Of a stretch of 41,542 nt of DNA, positions 15,572 to 24,202 are shown one piece after another. Each line of letters starts with the position of its first letter. Positions within the stretch are counted from its first letter, which is position 1. Both the position numbers and the translations under genes were made by a program. The notes below the pieces were generated by a model. That model was not told where the DNA came from and ran no database searches. It was given only the letters and a program-made list of their open reading frames with translations. Source of the stretch: Siccirubricoccus soli (GTDB lineage Bacteria; Pseudomonadota; Alphaproteobacteria; Acetobacterales; Acetobacteraceae); assembly GCF_024178315.1 (NCBI RefSeq), contig NZ_JAMZIK010000054.1, positions 1 through 41,542 on the forward strand, read 5' to 3'.

Positions 15572-16062
15572 TCAAGCTCCACCCGCCAAAGGCCGAAGGG
15601 CCTTTGGAAGCCTTGGGTTTATGGGCTTGGCGATGGGTGCGGCGCGTTCCCTTGCGCGCAGGGTGACGAGTTCCGCGATGCCCAGCGCCACGAGCGAGAA
15701 CACTGTCACAATACCGCTGAATCCAGCGAGGAATCGAGCTGCATCCCAGGTCACCGCAGGACGGTCCGGCTGCACTCGTAACCGCGGCGCCGGCCGGACC
15801 CGCACTTGAACCCACATGCCTTCCTTAGGCGGGGCGATGTCGGGGTCCGAGGATACGCCCAATCCGCGAGGATTGGCTCGGCCGAGCCGCGTTCCACCGA
15901 AAGGCTGAGCACCCGGCTTTCCGGGGCCTTTCCCTTGGGTGGTTGCAGCCGGACTGAGATGATCCTGGCCGCCGCCGGTTCCGACGCATGCAGGAACCAC
16001 CAGGCATCGAGCGCACTGAGGCCGGCCGCGATGAACAGCAGTAGCGCACCGCCCAGCCACAT
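15572..16062 (-). pseudogene. Frameshifted DUF3592-like membrane protein
   Basis: Two frames together make one protein. The first half (MWLGGALLLFIAAGLSALDAWWFL, then ARIISVRLQ and ESRVLSLSVERGSAEPILADWAY) is in one frame; the second half (SSDPDIAPPKEGMWVQVRVRP, then a transmembrane helix FLAGFSGIVTVFSLVALGIAEL) is in another. The switch lies at about 15852-15858, where a single base change restores one frame. The helix, beta-rich extracytoplasmic domain, helix layout resembles DUF3592. The start is uncertain: ATG at 16062, or upstream GTG at 16122 or ATG at 16212. It may be a pseudogene or a sequencing error; with an intact gene the product would be about 165-210 residues. Confidence 0.55.
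15586..15607. terminator. Hairpin at the convergent ends of telA and the DUF3592-like gene
   Basis: CCAAAGGCC and GGCCTTTGG form a perfect 9-bp stem with loop GAAG. It is downstream of telA and overlaps the last codons of the leftward gene. No T-run follows. Confidence 0.5.
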
Positions 16063-16175
16063 GATGCCAAGCGACCATGCAACCTCATATGCCGGCGGGG
16101 ACTGCCATGCGGCCCAAGCCACGCTCCCGGTGCCCTGAGAAAGCTCCAATCCCCCCAGCCGCCGCCCATGCCGAC

Positions 16176-16631
16176 CTATCCCGGCCGCGGCGTCCGGTGC
16201 GGCGCGAGCCACCCCATGCTCGCCTCCGGCTCCGCATCCGTGCTCGGCAAATAGGGCTTGATGTCCAGCAGCGGCGTCCCGTTCACACAGTCAAGGTTCT
16301 GCACGCGCAACACGCCGGGCGCAGCGAAGCCAAGGAAGCGCACCACCGAGAGCGCCACCGGATTCGGCCGGAAGGGCGCGCGGGTGGCGAAGACGCCGCG
16401 CTCCTCCCCATCGAAGGGTGGGGTGAAGCGCAGCTTCGGCAGTGGGGCCTGGTGCATCCAGTAGAGCAGGATCAGATGGCTGAAGCCCTCCAGCCCCAGC
16501 AACCCGTCCTGGTACGCCGGCGTCACCACCGCGCAGCATTCCGGCAGCGGGTCCGGCTGGCGGCCATTGCGCGGACACGCCCCGGGCGTGGCCCAGGGCG
16601 TTTCCAGATGGCCGATCGCCGTCAGCCTCAT
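16176..16631 (-). CDS. trmO: tRNA (N6-threonylcarbamoyladenosine(37)-N6)-methyltransferase TrmO
   Basis: 151 residues with the TrmO/TsaA beta-barrel signature: IGHLETPW at the start, GLEGFSHLILLYWMH near 48-62, TRAPFRPNPVALSVVRFLG near 83-101 and LDCVNGTPLLDIKPYLP near 113-129. The enzyme transfers a methyl group from SAM to t6A37 of threonine tRNAs. The ATG at 16631 overlaps the stop of the upstream CoA transferase gene by four bases (ATGA), so this tRNA modification gene is coupled to a catabolic operon. Length is that of the short bacterial form without the C-terminal extension. Confidence 0.92.
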   Translation of the reverse strand: MRLTAIGHLETPWATPGACPRNGRQPDPLPECCAVVTPAYQDGLLGLEGFSHLILLYWMHQAPLPKLRFTPPFDGEERGVFATRAPFRPNPVALSVVRFLGFAAPGVLRVQNLDCVNGTPLLDIKPYLPSTDAEPEASMGWLAPHRTPRPG

Positions 16632-17827
16632 GGCGGCGGCAGCACCGCGCGGCTGCCGAGCAGGCTGTCGATCTCCGCCTCGCTGTAGCCGGCCTTCGCC
16701 AGTACCACTCGGGCATCCTCGGACAGCCGCGGTGCGAGTTTCAGCTCATCCGGCCCGGCGGCGGAGAAGGTGACGGGGCGCCCGAGCCCGGTCATCGGCC
16801 CTTCCGTCGGGTGCCGTTCCTCGCGCAGCAGCCCCACCTCCCAGAGATGCGGGTCCTCCAGCAGCCCCTCGATGGTGTTGAAGGGCATGGCCGGGATCTC
16901 CCGCTTGCGGAACTCCACGGCCCATTCTGCCGTCGTGCGCGTCCGCAGCGCCTCCGCGCGCAGGGTGAAATAGGCATCCACATTGCGGAAGCGGGCGCCC
17001 ACGCTGTTGAAGCGCGGATCCTCCCTCAGCTCCGGCCGCCCGATCGCCTCGAAGAAGGCGAAGGCCTGGGCATCGGTGTTGGCGGAGACGGCGATATAGC
17101 CATCCTTGGTCGGGATCGGCTTGGCGTCCGGGTTCATCACCCGCGGGTCGCCGGTCGGGCCCGCCTTGTCGAAGGTGCGGCGGAACATGTGCTCCGTCAG
17201 CACGAAATGCGCCATGCTTTCATACATGGGCACCTCGATCTCCTGCCCCTCCCCGCTCCGCTCCCGCGCGAAGAGCGCGGCGGTGATGGCCTGGCTGGCG
17301 ATGATGCCGGTGATGTGGTCGCACAGCACGAAGGGCGCGAAGCGCGGCTCCCCCAACACGCGGCCGAGCGCGGCGGCGAAGCCGGACATGCCCTGGATGA
17401 TGGTGTCGTAGGCCGGGCTGTCATGGTAGCGGCCGCGTTTGCCGAAGCCGGCGATGACGCAGAAGACGAGGCGTGGATTGCGCGGCTTCAGCGCCTCCCA
17501 GGTGATGCCGAGCCGGGCCAGCGCGGCGCCGCGCATATTCGTCACCAGCACATCCGCCTGCTCGGCGAGGCGGAGCAGCACCGCCTTCCCCGCCGCGGTC
17601 TTCAGATCCACGGCGATGCTCTGCTTGCCGCGGTTGAAGTGGATGAATTTGGGCGACATGTCCGGCGAGGGCGCCGGCCCGCCGAGCTTGCGCAGCAGGT
17701 CGCCCTCGGGCGCCTCCAGCTTGATGATCTCCGCCCCCTGCTCGGCAAGCGTCAGGGTGCAGGAGGGGCCGACGACGACAGCGGTGAGGTCGAGGACCTT
17801 GATGCCGGAGAGCGGGCCTTTCGTCAT
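16628..17827 (-). CDS. CaiB/BaiF (class III) CoA transferase
   Basis: 399 residues. The N-terminal pattern LSGIKVLDLTAVVVGPSCTLTLAEQGAEIIKLEAPEGD is typical of class III CoA transferases, which move CoA between carboxylic acids through a mixed anhydride. The catalytic aspartate is Asp170 in LCDHITGIIA. I chose the ATG at 17827, which overlaps the preceding stop (ATGA), over an ATG three codons upstream. The next upstream gene is a hydratase of the mesaconyl-CoA type, so the pair probably activates and hydrates a dicarboxylic or methyl-branched acid. The second paralogue is at 26645-27844. Confidence 0.93.
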   Translation of the reverse strand: MTKGPLSGIKVLDLTAVVVGPSCTLTLAEQGAEIIKLEAPEGDLLRKLGGPAPSPDMSPKFIHFNRGKQSIAVDLKTAAGKAVLLRLAEQADVLVTNMRGAALARLGITWEALKPRNPRLVFCVIAGFGKRGRYHDSPAYDTIIQGMSGFAAALGRVLGEPRFAPFVLCDHITGIIASQAITAALFARERSGEGQEIEVPMYESMAHFVLTEHMFRRTFDKAGPTGDPRVMNPDAKPIPTKDGYIAVSANTDAQAFAFFEAIGRPELREDPRFNSVGARFRNVDAYFTLRAEALRTRTTAEWAVEFRKREIPAMPFNTIEGLLEDPHLWEVGLLREERHPTEGPMTGLGRPVTFSAAGPDELKLAPRLSEDARVVLAKAGYSEAEIDSLLGSRAVLPPP

Positions 17828-18666
17828 GCCGCGCACTCCGCCAGCGTCTCGAAGGCCAGCCTTCCGCCATCGTCCAGCGCCCAGAGGCGCAGCTTGCCCG
17901 GCGCCTTCCGCTGCGCTGCCAGCGTCACCTCCCGCCCGACGAAGAGCGGCCGCCCCGCCCGCGTCGTCACCTTGGCGACGGGCCCCGGCAGCAGGCGCTT
18001 CGCCAGCTCCGTCAGCTTCGTGGTGGTGATGCCGCCATTCACCACCAGCGCGGGGTAGCCCTCCACCTGCCGCGCATAGTCCGCGTCGTAATGGATGCGG
18101 TGGCCGTTATTCGTCGCAGCGGAGTAGCGGAACAGCAGCGTGGTGTCCGGCGTGAAGCTCTCCCGTACCGCATCCGCCGGCAGTTCGGGCAGCGGCGCCT
18201 CGGCCGGCTTGGCGCCTGGGGTGGCGGCGTCGCGATAGACCAGGTCCTGCTCCTCCACCACGCATTCCCGCCCCTCGCTCTCGATGCCGTGGCGGATGGT
18301 GACGAAGATCATCTTGCCGCTCCGCCCCTCCTTCGGGGTGATGGCGGCGATGCGGGAGACGCGCCGGACCTCGGCGCCGATCGCGATGGGCGCGTTGAAC
18401 CAGGTGCGGCGGCCGGCGAACATGCGGCGCGGCAGCGGCACCGGGGGCAGGAACTCGCCCTTCGCCGCATGGCCATCGGGGCCGAGACCGCTCTGCCGCG
18501 CCAGCGGGCCGAACAGCACGACATGCCAGCCCTCCGGCATCGGCGCGCCGCGCTGCAGCGCCATGGGGTCCTGGTCCAGCAGCGCCGCCAGGCGGCGGAG
18601 CAGGGTGAGGCTCGCCTCATCCTCCACCACCTCGCTGCGGCCGATCCACTCCTGCAATGCGTCCAT
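17824..18666 (-). CDS. MaoC-like/FAS1-type dehydratase (mesaconyl-C4-CoA hydratase-like)
   Basis: 280 residues made of two hot-dog halves. The N-terminal half (about 10-150) resembles the FAS1-type dehydratase domain, and the second carries the catalytic-region sequence ATNNGHRIHYDADYARQVEGYPALVVNGG at about 185-215, with the Asp/His pair of R-hydratases. The overall pattern fits mesaconyl-C4-CoA hydratase (Meh/HTD2-type) enzymes. It sits first in a coupled operon with a CaiB-type CoA transferase, which supports a role in hydrating a CoA-activated unsaturated acid. The exact substrate is inferred from the family only. A GAGGGAG ribosome site lies about 11 bases upstream. Confidence 0.86.
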   Translation of the reverse strand: MDALQEWIGRSEVVEDEASLTLLRRLAALLDQDPMALQRGAPMPEGWHVVLFGPLARQSGLGPDGHAAKGEFLPPVPLPRRMFAGRRTWFNAPIAIGAEVRRVSRIAAITPKEGRSGKMIFVTIRHGIESEGRECVVEEQDLVYRDAATPGAKPAEAPLPELPADAVRESFTPDTTLLFRYSAATNNGHRIHYDADYARQVEGYPALVVNGGITTTKLTELAKRLLPGPVAKVTTRAGRPLFVGREVTLAAQRKAPGKLRLWALDDGGRLAFETLAECAA

Positions 18667-18713
18667 CTGCGTCCCACTCCCTCGCCCGCATCATCGGGCG
18701 GGGCGGGGCGACG

Positions 18714-18995
18714 TCAACGGGGCTGGAGGCGCTGGTCGCCGCCGGGGGTGCCGGGGGGCGGAATCACCGGGGTGGTGTTGGGCTGCGGCGCCGGGGCCGG
18801 GGCGTGGATGCCAGGGTCCACCGCCGGCGGTGGGCGGACCACGCCCTCCGTCTGGGGCGGCGCGGGAATGGGCGGGCCGGAGGGCTGTTCCGGCGGCGCC
18901 GGGGCCGGCGCAGGCGGGCGCGGCTGGGGCGGTTGCGCCAGGGCAGGCGCTGCCAGCAGGAACAGGCCGAAGGCGAGGCAACCGGGGCGGTTCAT
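18714..18995 (-). CDS. Small proline-rich exported protein
   Basis: 93 residues from ATG at 18995: a signal peptide MNRPGCLAFGLFLLAAPALA followed by a Pro/Ala/Gln-rich tail ending NTTPVIPPPGTPGGDQRLQPR. I recall similar short proteins with this ending in Acetobacteraceae genomes, but the function is unknown. The tail should be unstructured in the periplasm. A TTG three codons upstream is possible as start but less likely. It is the next gene upstream of the dehydratase operon's start, oriented the same way as sox. Confidence 0.6.
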   Translation of the reverse strand: MNRPGCLAFGLFLLAAPALAQPPQPRPPAPAPAPPEQPSGPPIPAPPQTEGVVRPPPAVDPGIHAPAPAPQPNTTPVIPPPGTPGGDQRLQPR

Positions 18996-19052
18996 GCCTG
19001 GCAAACGCGACGCAGTGGCGACGGTTCAGGGGGCTCTGCCCCTATCCCCCCG

Positions 19053-19117
19053 GCAGGGGACCTCTGCCCCCTGCACCCCCGCCGGGGCCAGGACCTGGCC
19101 CCGGACCCCGGTCTGAG
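19053..19117 (-). repeat. REP-like palindromic element, third copy
   Basis: Reading the minus strand gives the same order as at 704-764: accggggtccggggccagg, the 19-bp palindrome (19084-19102) and GTGCAGGGGGCAG. It lies directly after the soxG stop and may act in 3' end formation. Confidence 0.7.
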
Positions 19118-19567
19118 TCAGGCCTGCAAATCGGCCCGGGCTTCCGCCAGATGGGCCGTGAGGTGCAGGGCGAAGGACCGAGCCGTCTCGACATGCCAGC
19201 GCGCCTCGGCCCGGCGCCAGAGCAGGATCTCCACCTTGCCGAACAGGGTGCGGGTGCAGGTGCCGGGCGGGAACTGCTCCAGGTCAAGCGGGCAGCCCTC
19301 CGCCAGCAGCAGCGGCGCACCTGGGCCGGAGAGGCTGACGCCAGCACGGCCGGCGGAGATCTCGGTCGCCCAGGCCCTGCCGGGCCAGGTCAACGGCGCC
19401 TCCGCCAGGACCCACCATTCGTCGGGGCCCAGGGCCAGCACATGCGCCCCCCCGCCAGAGGCGGCCCGCAGCAGCAGCGGCGCCTCCAGGCCCAGCGCCG
19501 CCAGCGGCGTGGCATCGCCGCGCAGGACGTAGCGATAAAGCGAAGGCAGGGGCGCGATCTCAACCAT
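19118..19567 (-). CDS. soxG: Sarcosine oxidase gamma subunit
   Basis: 149 residues from ATG at 19567, which overlaps the soxA stop by 8 bases. The order B-D-A-G and patterns such as GDATPLAALGLEAP, LALGPDEWWVLAEAP and the C-terminal helical stretch ARWHVETARSFALHLTAHLAEAR fit SoxG, which covers the folate and channel region of the heterotetramer. The frame extends upstream to 19741 but inside soxA. Many SoxG proteins are about 180-200 residues, so this is a short form. Its identification rests partly on operon position. Confidence 0.85.
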   Translation of the reverse strand: MVEIAPLPSLYRYVLRGDATPLAALGLEAPLLLRAASGGGAHVLALGPDEWWVLAEAPLTWPGRAWATEISAGRAGVSLSGPGAPLLLAEGCPLDLEQFPPGTCTRTLFGKVEILLWRRAEARWHVETARSFALHLTAHLAEARADLQA

Positions 19568-22364
19568 GCAGGCGCTTGCCCTCCGGGTCCCAGAAGACGG
19601 GCGGCACGATCTGCAGGGGCTGCGGCGGGCCGTCCAGCCGCGTCGCCAGCACCGTCTCGCCATGCCGCGCCCGGCCCCGGGCCAGCAGGCCCAGCGCGAT
19701 GGGCCGCCCCAGCGCGGCGCTGGCATAGGCGGAGGTGACATGCCCCTCCGCCTCCCTTGCCCCCGGCCTGGCGAGAAGCTGCGCCCCTTCCTCCGGCGCC
19801 CGCCCCTCCAGCGGCGCCAGCCCGACGAGCTGCCGCCGGTCCGGCCGCTGCATCTCCGCCCGCGCCAGGCTGCGCTTGCCGATGAAGTCCCGCTTCGCCT
19901 TCCCGATCACCCAGCCCAGGCCGAGATCGAGCGGCGTCACCGTGCCGTCCGTCTCCTGTCCCACAATCACGTAGCCCTTCTCGGCCCGCAGCACGTGCAT
20001 GGCGTCGGTGCCGTAGGGGGTGGCGCCGGCCGCGATCAGCGCCTCCCACAGCTCCGGCAGACGGTCGGCGGGGAGGTTGATCTCGTAGCCGAGCTCGCCG
20101 GTGAAGCTGACGCGGAAGAGGCGGGCGGGGATGCCCATCACCTCCGCCTCCGCCACCGTCATATGCGGCAGGGCGGCAAGCTCGCAGCCGCGGACCAGCG
20201 GCGCCAGCATCTCCCGCGCCGCCGGGCCTTGCAGGGCGGCGACGCCCCAATGCTCGGTGGTGGAGGTGAGGAAGACCCGCAGCGCCGGGAATTCGGTCTG
20301 GGCGTAATCCTCCAGCAGATGCAGCACGCGGGCGGCGCCGCCGGTGGTGGTCGTCAGGTGGAAGCGGTCCTCCGCCAGGCGGGCGAGGACGCCGTCATCG
20401 AACAGGAACCCGTCCTCCCGCAGCAGCAGCGCGTAGCGGCAGCGTCCGGGGCGCAGCGAGTGGACGGCGTTGACGTAGCAGCGTTCGAGGAACTCGGCGG
20501 CATCGGGACCCACGATCTCGATCTTGCCGAGGGTGGAGGCGTCCAGCAGCCCGGCCTTCTGCCGCACGGCGAGGCATTCGCGGGCGACGGCGGCGTGCAG
20601 CGCCTCCCCGGCCCTGGGATAGGCGCGGGCGCGCTGCCACTGCCCCACCGGCTCGAACACCGCGCCATGCGCCTCGGCCCAGCCATGGCTGGGCGCGGTG
20701 CGGATGGGGTCGAAGAGCGGCCCGCGATGCCGCCCGGCCAGGGTACCGAAGGAGAGCGGCGTATAGGGCGGGCGGAAGGTGGTGTGCCCCGTCTCCGGCA
20801 CCGTCCGGCCGCTGGCCGCGGCGGCGGTGGCGAGGCCCAGCATGCCGCCCACCTTGCCCTGGTCGGTGGCCATGCCGGTGGTGGTGTAGCGCTTCACATG
20901 CTCGATGGAGCGGAAACCCTCCTGCACGGCCAGCGCGATATCGCGCGTGGTGACGTCGTTCTGCGGATCGACGAAGGCGCGGCGGGCGGTGAGCGCGCCG
21001 GCGGCGATGGCGGCAATGGGGTGGCCCGGTCCGCGCCCGGCGGCGCAGGCCCCGGCGCAGGTGAGCGCCTCGGCGACCTCGCCGGGCAGGAAGGCATCGG
21101 CGGCTTCGTCCCACCGTAACCGGCCGCGCGCCTGGGAGAACAGGGCGAGGTTCGGGGTCCAGCCCCCCGCCATCAGCACCAGGTCGCAGGGGATGGGCGT
21201 GGCGCGCGCGGCATCCGGGCTGCCATCCGGGCGCAGCGGTGCGGCCAGCACGCCCGTCACGCGCAGCCCGCCGCGCGTGGCGGCGATGCCATGGGCGGCG
21301 CGCACCTCGATGCCGCGGGCACGGGCGGCCGCCGCCAGCGGCGGCGCGGCGCGGAGGTCGAGGATGGCGGCGATGCGCGCGCCTCGATCCTGCAAGGCGA
21401 AGGCCGCCTCGTAGCCGCTGTCATGCGCGGCGAGCAGCACCGCCTGCCGCCCCGGCAGCACCGCCCAGCGAGCGGCATAGGCCCGGGCGGCATCGGCCAG
21501 CATCACCCCTGGCCGGTCGTTGCCGCGGAACGGCAGGGGGCGTTCCAGCGCGCCGGTCGCCAGAACCACCCTGGCGGTCCGGACCTGCCAGAGCCGTTCG
21601 CGGAGGCCGTCGGGACGATCCAGGATCTCGGCGAGCGAAACGAAATTCTGCAGCCCGTAATGGAAGGCGGTGGTGCGCGGCAGCAGGGTGACGCGGAGGT
21701 TGCCACGGAGCGCGGCGAGGCCCGGCACCTCCCCGGGCGAAAGCAGCAGGCGGCCGCCGGGCTCCATCTGCTCGTCGCAGAGGATGACGCGATCGCCGGC
21801 CTCGGCCGCTTCCAGCGCTGCGGCGATACCGGCGCGGCCGGCGCCGATGACGAGCGTCTCGCAATGGGCAAAGCGATGCGCGTAGCGGTCCGGGTCTGGT
21901 GCCTCCGGCGCCCGGCCGAGGCCCGCCATGCGCCGGATCAGGGGCTCCCAGCGCCGGTGCCAGGCCTCGCGGCCCGGGCCGAGGAAGGTCTTGTAGTAGA
22001 AGCCCGCGGGCAGCAGCGGCGCGGCCAGGCTCGCCAGCGCCGCCAGGTCGAAGCGCAGCGAGGGGAAGCGGTTCTGGCTGCGTGCCGTCAGCCCCTCCAC
22101 CAGCGGCACCATGGTGGCGCGAGTATTGGGCTCCCGCCGTCCAGGGCCGCGGTCGATCTCGACCAGGGCGTTGGGTTCCTCCGCGCCGGCGGAGAGCAGG
22201 CCGCGCGGGCGGTGATACTTGAAGCTGCGGCCGAGCAGATGCACGCCATTGGCGAGCAGGGCGGAGGCGAGGGTATCGCCGGCGAAGCCGGTGAAGGCGC
22301 GGCCGTCGAAGGTGAAGCGCAGGGGCTTGCTGCGGTCGATGCGGCCGCCGCTCGGCAGCCTCAT
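19560..22364 (-). CDS. soxA: Sarcosine oxidase alpha subunit
   Basis: 934 residues. An N-terminal ferredoxin-like domain (FTFDGRAFTGFAGDTLASALLANGVHLLGRSFKYHRPRG) without the cluster cysteines, then an NAD-binding flavoprotein domain with VIGAGRAGIAAALEAAEAGDRVILCDE at about 172-198, and a C-terminal glycine-cleavage T-like folate domain with GYEINLPADRLPELWEALIAAGATPYGTDAMHVLRAEKGY and DLGLGWVIGKAKRDFIGKRSL. This subunit binds NAD and tetrahydrofolate and, with beta, forms 5,10-methylene-tetrahydrofolate from the methyl group of sarcosine. ATG at 22364 overlaps the soxD stop by four bases. It is slightly shorter than the usual 965-1000. Confidence 0.95.
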   Translation of the reverse strand: MRLPSGGRIDRSKPLRFTFDGRAFTGFAGDTLASALLANGVHLLGRSFKYHRPRGLLSAGAEEPNALVEIDRGPGRREPNTRATMVPLVEGLTARSQNRFPSLRFDLAALASLAAPLLPAGFYYKTFLGPGREAWHRRWEPLIRRMAGLGRAPEAPDPDRYAHRFAHCETLVIGAGRAGIAAALEAAEAGDRVILCDEQMEPGGRLLLSPGEVPGLAALRGNLRVTLLPRTTAFHYGLQNFVSLAEILDRPDGLRERLWQVRTARVVLATGALERPLPFRGNDRPGVMLADAARAYAARWAVLPGRQAVLLAAHDSGYEAAFALQDRGARIAAILDLRAAPPLAAAARARGIEVRAAHGIAATRGGLRVTGVLAAPLRPDGSPDAARATPIPCDLVLMAGGWTPNLALFSQARGRLRWDEAADAFLPGEVAEALTCAGACAAGRGPGHPIAAIAAGALTARRAFVDPQNDVTTRDIALAVQEGFRSIEHVKRYTTTGMATDQGKVGGMLGLATAAAASGRTVPETGHTTFRPPYTPLSFGTLAGRHRGPLFDPIRTAPSHGWAEAHGAVFEPVGQWQRARAYPRAGEALHAAVARECLAVRQKAGLLDASTLGKIEIVGPDAAEFLERCYVNAVHSLRPGRCRYALLLREDGFLFDDGVLARLAEDRFHLTTTTGGAARVLHLLEDYAQTEFPALRVFLTSTTEHWGVAALQGPAAREMLAPLVRGCELAALPHMTVAEAEVMGIPARLFRVSFTGELGYEINLPADRLPELWEALIAAGATPYGTDAMHVLRAEKGYVIVGQETDGTVTPLDLGLGWVIGKAKRDFIGKRSLARAEMQRPDRRQLVGLAPLEGRAPEEGAQLLARPGAREAEGHVTSAYASAALGRPIALGLLARGRARHGETVLATRLDGPPQPLQIVPPVFWDPEGKRLHG

Positions 22365-22627
22365 GGGGCCTCCCCCGGCTTATAGGTGGCGGAGATGCGG
22401 TCCGTCAGCGTGTGGCGCCTGGCGTTGAAGAAGCGGCCGCAGCCATGGAGGTGGCGCCAGCGTTCCGCGTGTTCGCCGCGCGGATTACTGCGCTCGTACA
22501 GATAGGCGGCCCAGGCGGCGTCGGAGACGGCGGCGGGATCGGCGGGGCGCGCGAGATGGGCCTCACCCGCATGGCGGAATTCCATCTCCGGCCGGGGGCC
22601 GCACCAGGGGCAGGCGATCAGCAGCAT
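22361..22627 (-). CDS. soxD: Sarcosine oxidase delta subunit
   Basis: 88 residues from ATG at 22627. The zinc site is complete: Cys6 and Cys9 in MLLIACPWCGPRP, with His59 and Cys63 in RHLHGCGRFF, the same positions as in characterised SoxD. It is a structural zinc subunit of the heterotetramer. The stop overlaps the soxA start (ATGA). An in-frame ATG at 22639 would add GSR-type residues before the conserved MLLI start, which I consider less likely. It follows soxB after about 110 bases, a gap wide enough for a second promoter. Confidence 0.93.
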   Translation of the reverse strand: MLLIACPWCGPRPEMEFRHAGEAHLARPADPAAVSDAAWAAYLYERSNPRGEHAERWRHLHGCGRFFNARRHTLTDRISATYKPGEAP

Positions 22628-22739
22628 CCGAGACCCCACACCGTCCTGCGCGTCATCGCCTCCGGGGACGTCCTGAGCACCCGGAATTGCCGCAAAGGCG
22701 CCGGGAAAGCTCCGTCCACCGAGGCAGCGAAAGGCGGGC

Positions 22740-24002
22740 TCAATGCATCACCGCCGCCGCCGCCGCCTCGTCGATGACACGGCCGGTCACGAAGCGGTCC
22801 AGGCTGAAAGGCGCGGCGATCGGGTGCGGCTCGCTCCGCGCGATGGTGGCGGCGAAGACATGGCCGCTGCCCGGCGTCGCCTTGAAGCCGCCCGTGCCCC
22901 AGCCGCAATTCACATACAACCCCGGCACCGACGTCGTCCCGATGATCGGCGAGCGGTCCGGCGTGACATCCACGATCCCGCCCCAGGCGCGCAGCATGCG
23001 CATGCGGCGGAAGATCGGGAAGATCTCGCAGATCGCCTCCAGCGTATGCTCCAGGATCTGCACATTCCCGGCCTGGGAGTAGGAGGTGTACTGGTCCGTC
23101 CCGGCGCCGATCACCAGCTCCCCCTTGTCCGACTGGCTGACATAGGCGTGGATGGTGTTGGACATGGCGACGCAAGGGAAGACCGGCTTCACCGGCTCGC
23201 TCACCAGCGCCTGCAGCGGGAAGCTCTCCAGCGGCATGCGCAGCCCGGCCATGGCCATGACCAGGCTGGTGGAGCCCGCCGCGACCACGCCCAGCTTGCC
23301 GCAGCGGATATGGCCCTTGCTCGTCTCCACCCCGGTCACCGCTCCGCCCCGCGGATCGCGGGCAATGCCGGTGACCTCGCAATTCTCGAGGATGTCCACG
23401 CCCAGTGCGCTGGCCGCACGGGCGTAGCCCCAGGCCACGGCATCATGCCGCGCGACGCCGCCGCGCCGCTGCAGCGCGCCGCCCAGCACGGGGTAGCGGA
23501 TGGCCGGGCTGATATCGAGCGGCGGGCAGAAGGCCTTGCACGCCGCTGGCGCCAGCCATTCATTGTCCACCCCGGCCAGCCGGTTCGCATGGACATGGCG
23601 TTTCAGGCTCTGCACATCGTGTTCGCCATGCGCCAGCATCAGCACGCCGCGTGGGCTGAACATGACATTGTAGTTCAGCTCGGCCGAAAGCCCTTCCCAG
23701 AGCCGCACGGCGTGGTCGTAGAGCGCGGCGCTTTCGGGGAAGAGGTAGTTGCTGCGGATGATGGTGGTGTTGCGCCCGGTATTGCCGCCGCCGATCCAGC
23801 CCTTCTCCAGCACCGCGATGCGGCCGACGCGATGCTCCTTCGCCAGATAGTAGGCGGTCGCCAGGCCATGGCCGCCGCCACCCAGGATGACGATGTCATA
23901 GGCCGGCTGGGGCCGCTCCGGGCTGCGCCATTGCGGGCGCCAGCCGGCATGGCTGCGCAGCGCCTCACGCGCCAGGGTGAGGAAGGAGAAGCGGTTCGGC
24001 AT
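22740..24002 (-). CDS. soxB: Sarcosine oxidase beta subunit
   Basis: 420 residues. It has a DAO-type FAD domain with VILGGGGHGLATAYYLA at about 38-54 and ends with the flavin-binding GGIVDVTPDRSPIIGTTSVPGLYVNCGWGTGGFKATPGSG. His186 in RHDAVAWGYAR matches the region of the histidine that covalently holds FMN in this family. The subunit oxidises sarcosine to glycine and an iminium at FAD, passing electrons to FMN and oxygen. It starts the soxBDAG operon; the upstream region is shared with the divergent aminotransferase gene. Confidence 0.95.
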   Translation of the reverse strand: MPNRFSFLTLAREALRSHAGWRPQWRSPERPQPAYDIVILGGGGHGLATAYYLAKEHRVGRIAVLEKGWIGGGNTGRNTTIIRSNYLFPESAALYDHAVRLWEGLSAELNYNVMFSPRGVLMLAHGEHDVQSLKRHVHANRLAGVDNEWLAPAACKAFCPPLDISPAIRYPVLGGALQRRGGVARHDAVAWGYARAASALGVDILENCEVTGIARDPRGGAVTGVETSKGHIRCGKLGVVAAGSTSLVMAMAGLRMPLESFPLQALVSEPVKPVFPCVAMSNTIHAYVSQSDKGELVIGAGTDQYTSYSQAGNVQILEHTLEAICEIFPIFRRMRMLRAWGGIVDVTPDRSPIIGTTSVPGLYVNCGWGTGGFKATPGSGHVFAATIARSEPHPIAAPFSLDRFVTGRVIDEAAAAAVMH

Positions 24003-24202
24003 TCGCCATGGCTATAGCTCGGGCGGGGGCGGTGGGGAATCGGCCGGCCGCAATTCGGCGGCTTGCCATGCCGCGCCCGCATGCGATGCTGCCGCGTATC
24101 AGCCTGGGCCAAGGCGCCGCGGGCGGCACCCGCCCTTCCCGCCCCGGCCCGGGGGAGGCGGGCCGTCCCCGTCCCGGCCCCCTCACCGCCGCGGATGCGC
24201 CC
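24003..24202. promoter_or_regulatory. Divergent promoter region of sox operon and aminotransferase gene
   Basis: 200 bases between two divergent starts. Both promoters should lie here, but I see no recognisable -35/-10 pair, operator palindrome or riboswitch. The aminotransferase frame is open through it from 24008, with a proline-arginine-rich translation. Confidence 0.4.

Noticed and set aside
19566-21119. 517-codon rightward frame over soxA
   Set aside because: Antisense shadow of the conserved soxA coding region.
1-24002. Creatinine to creatine to sarcosine pathway formed by the creatininase gene and sox operon
   Set aside because: The genes are 19 kb apart, no creatinase gene is seen, and the creatininase family has other functions; kept only as a remark.
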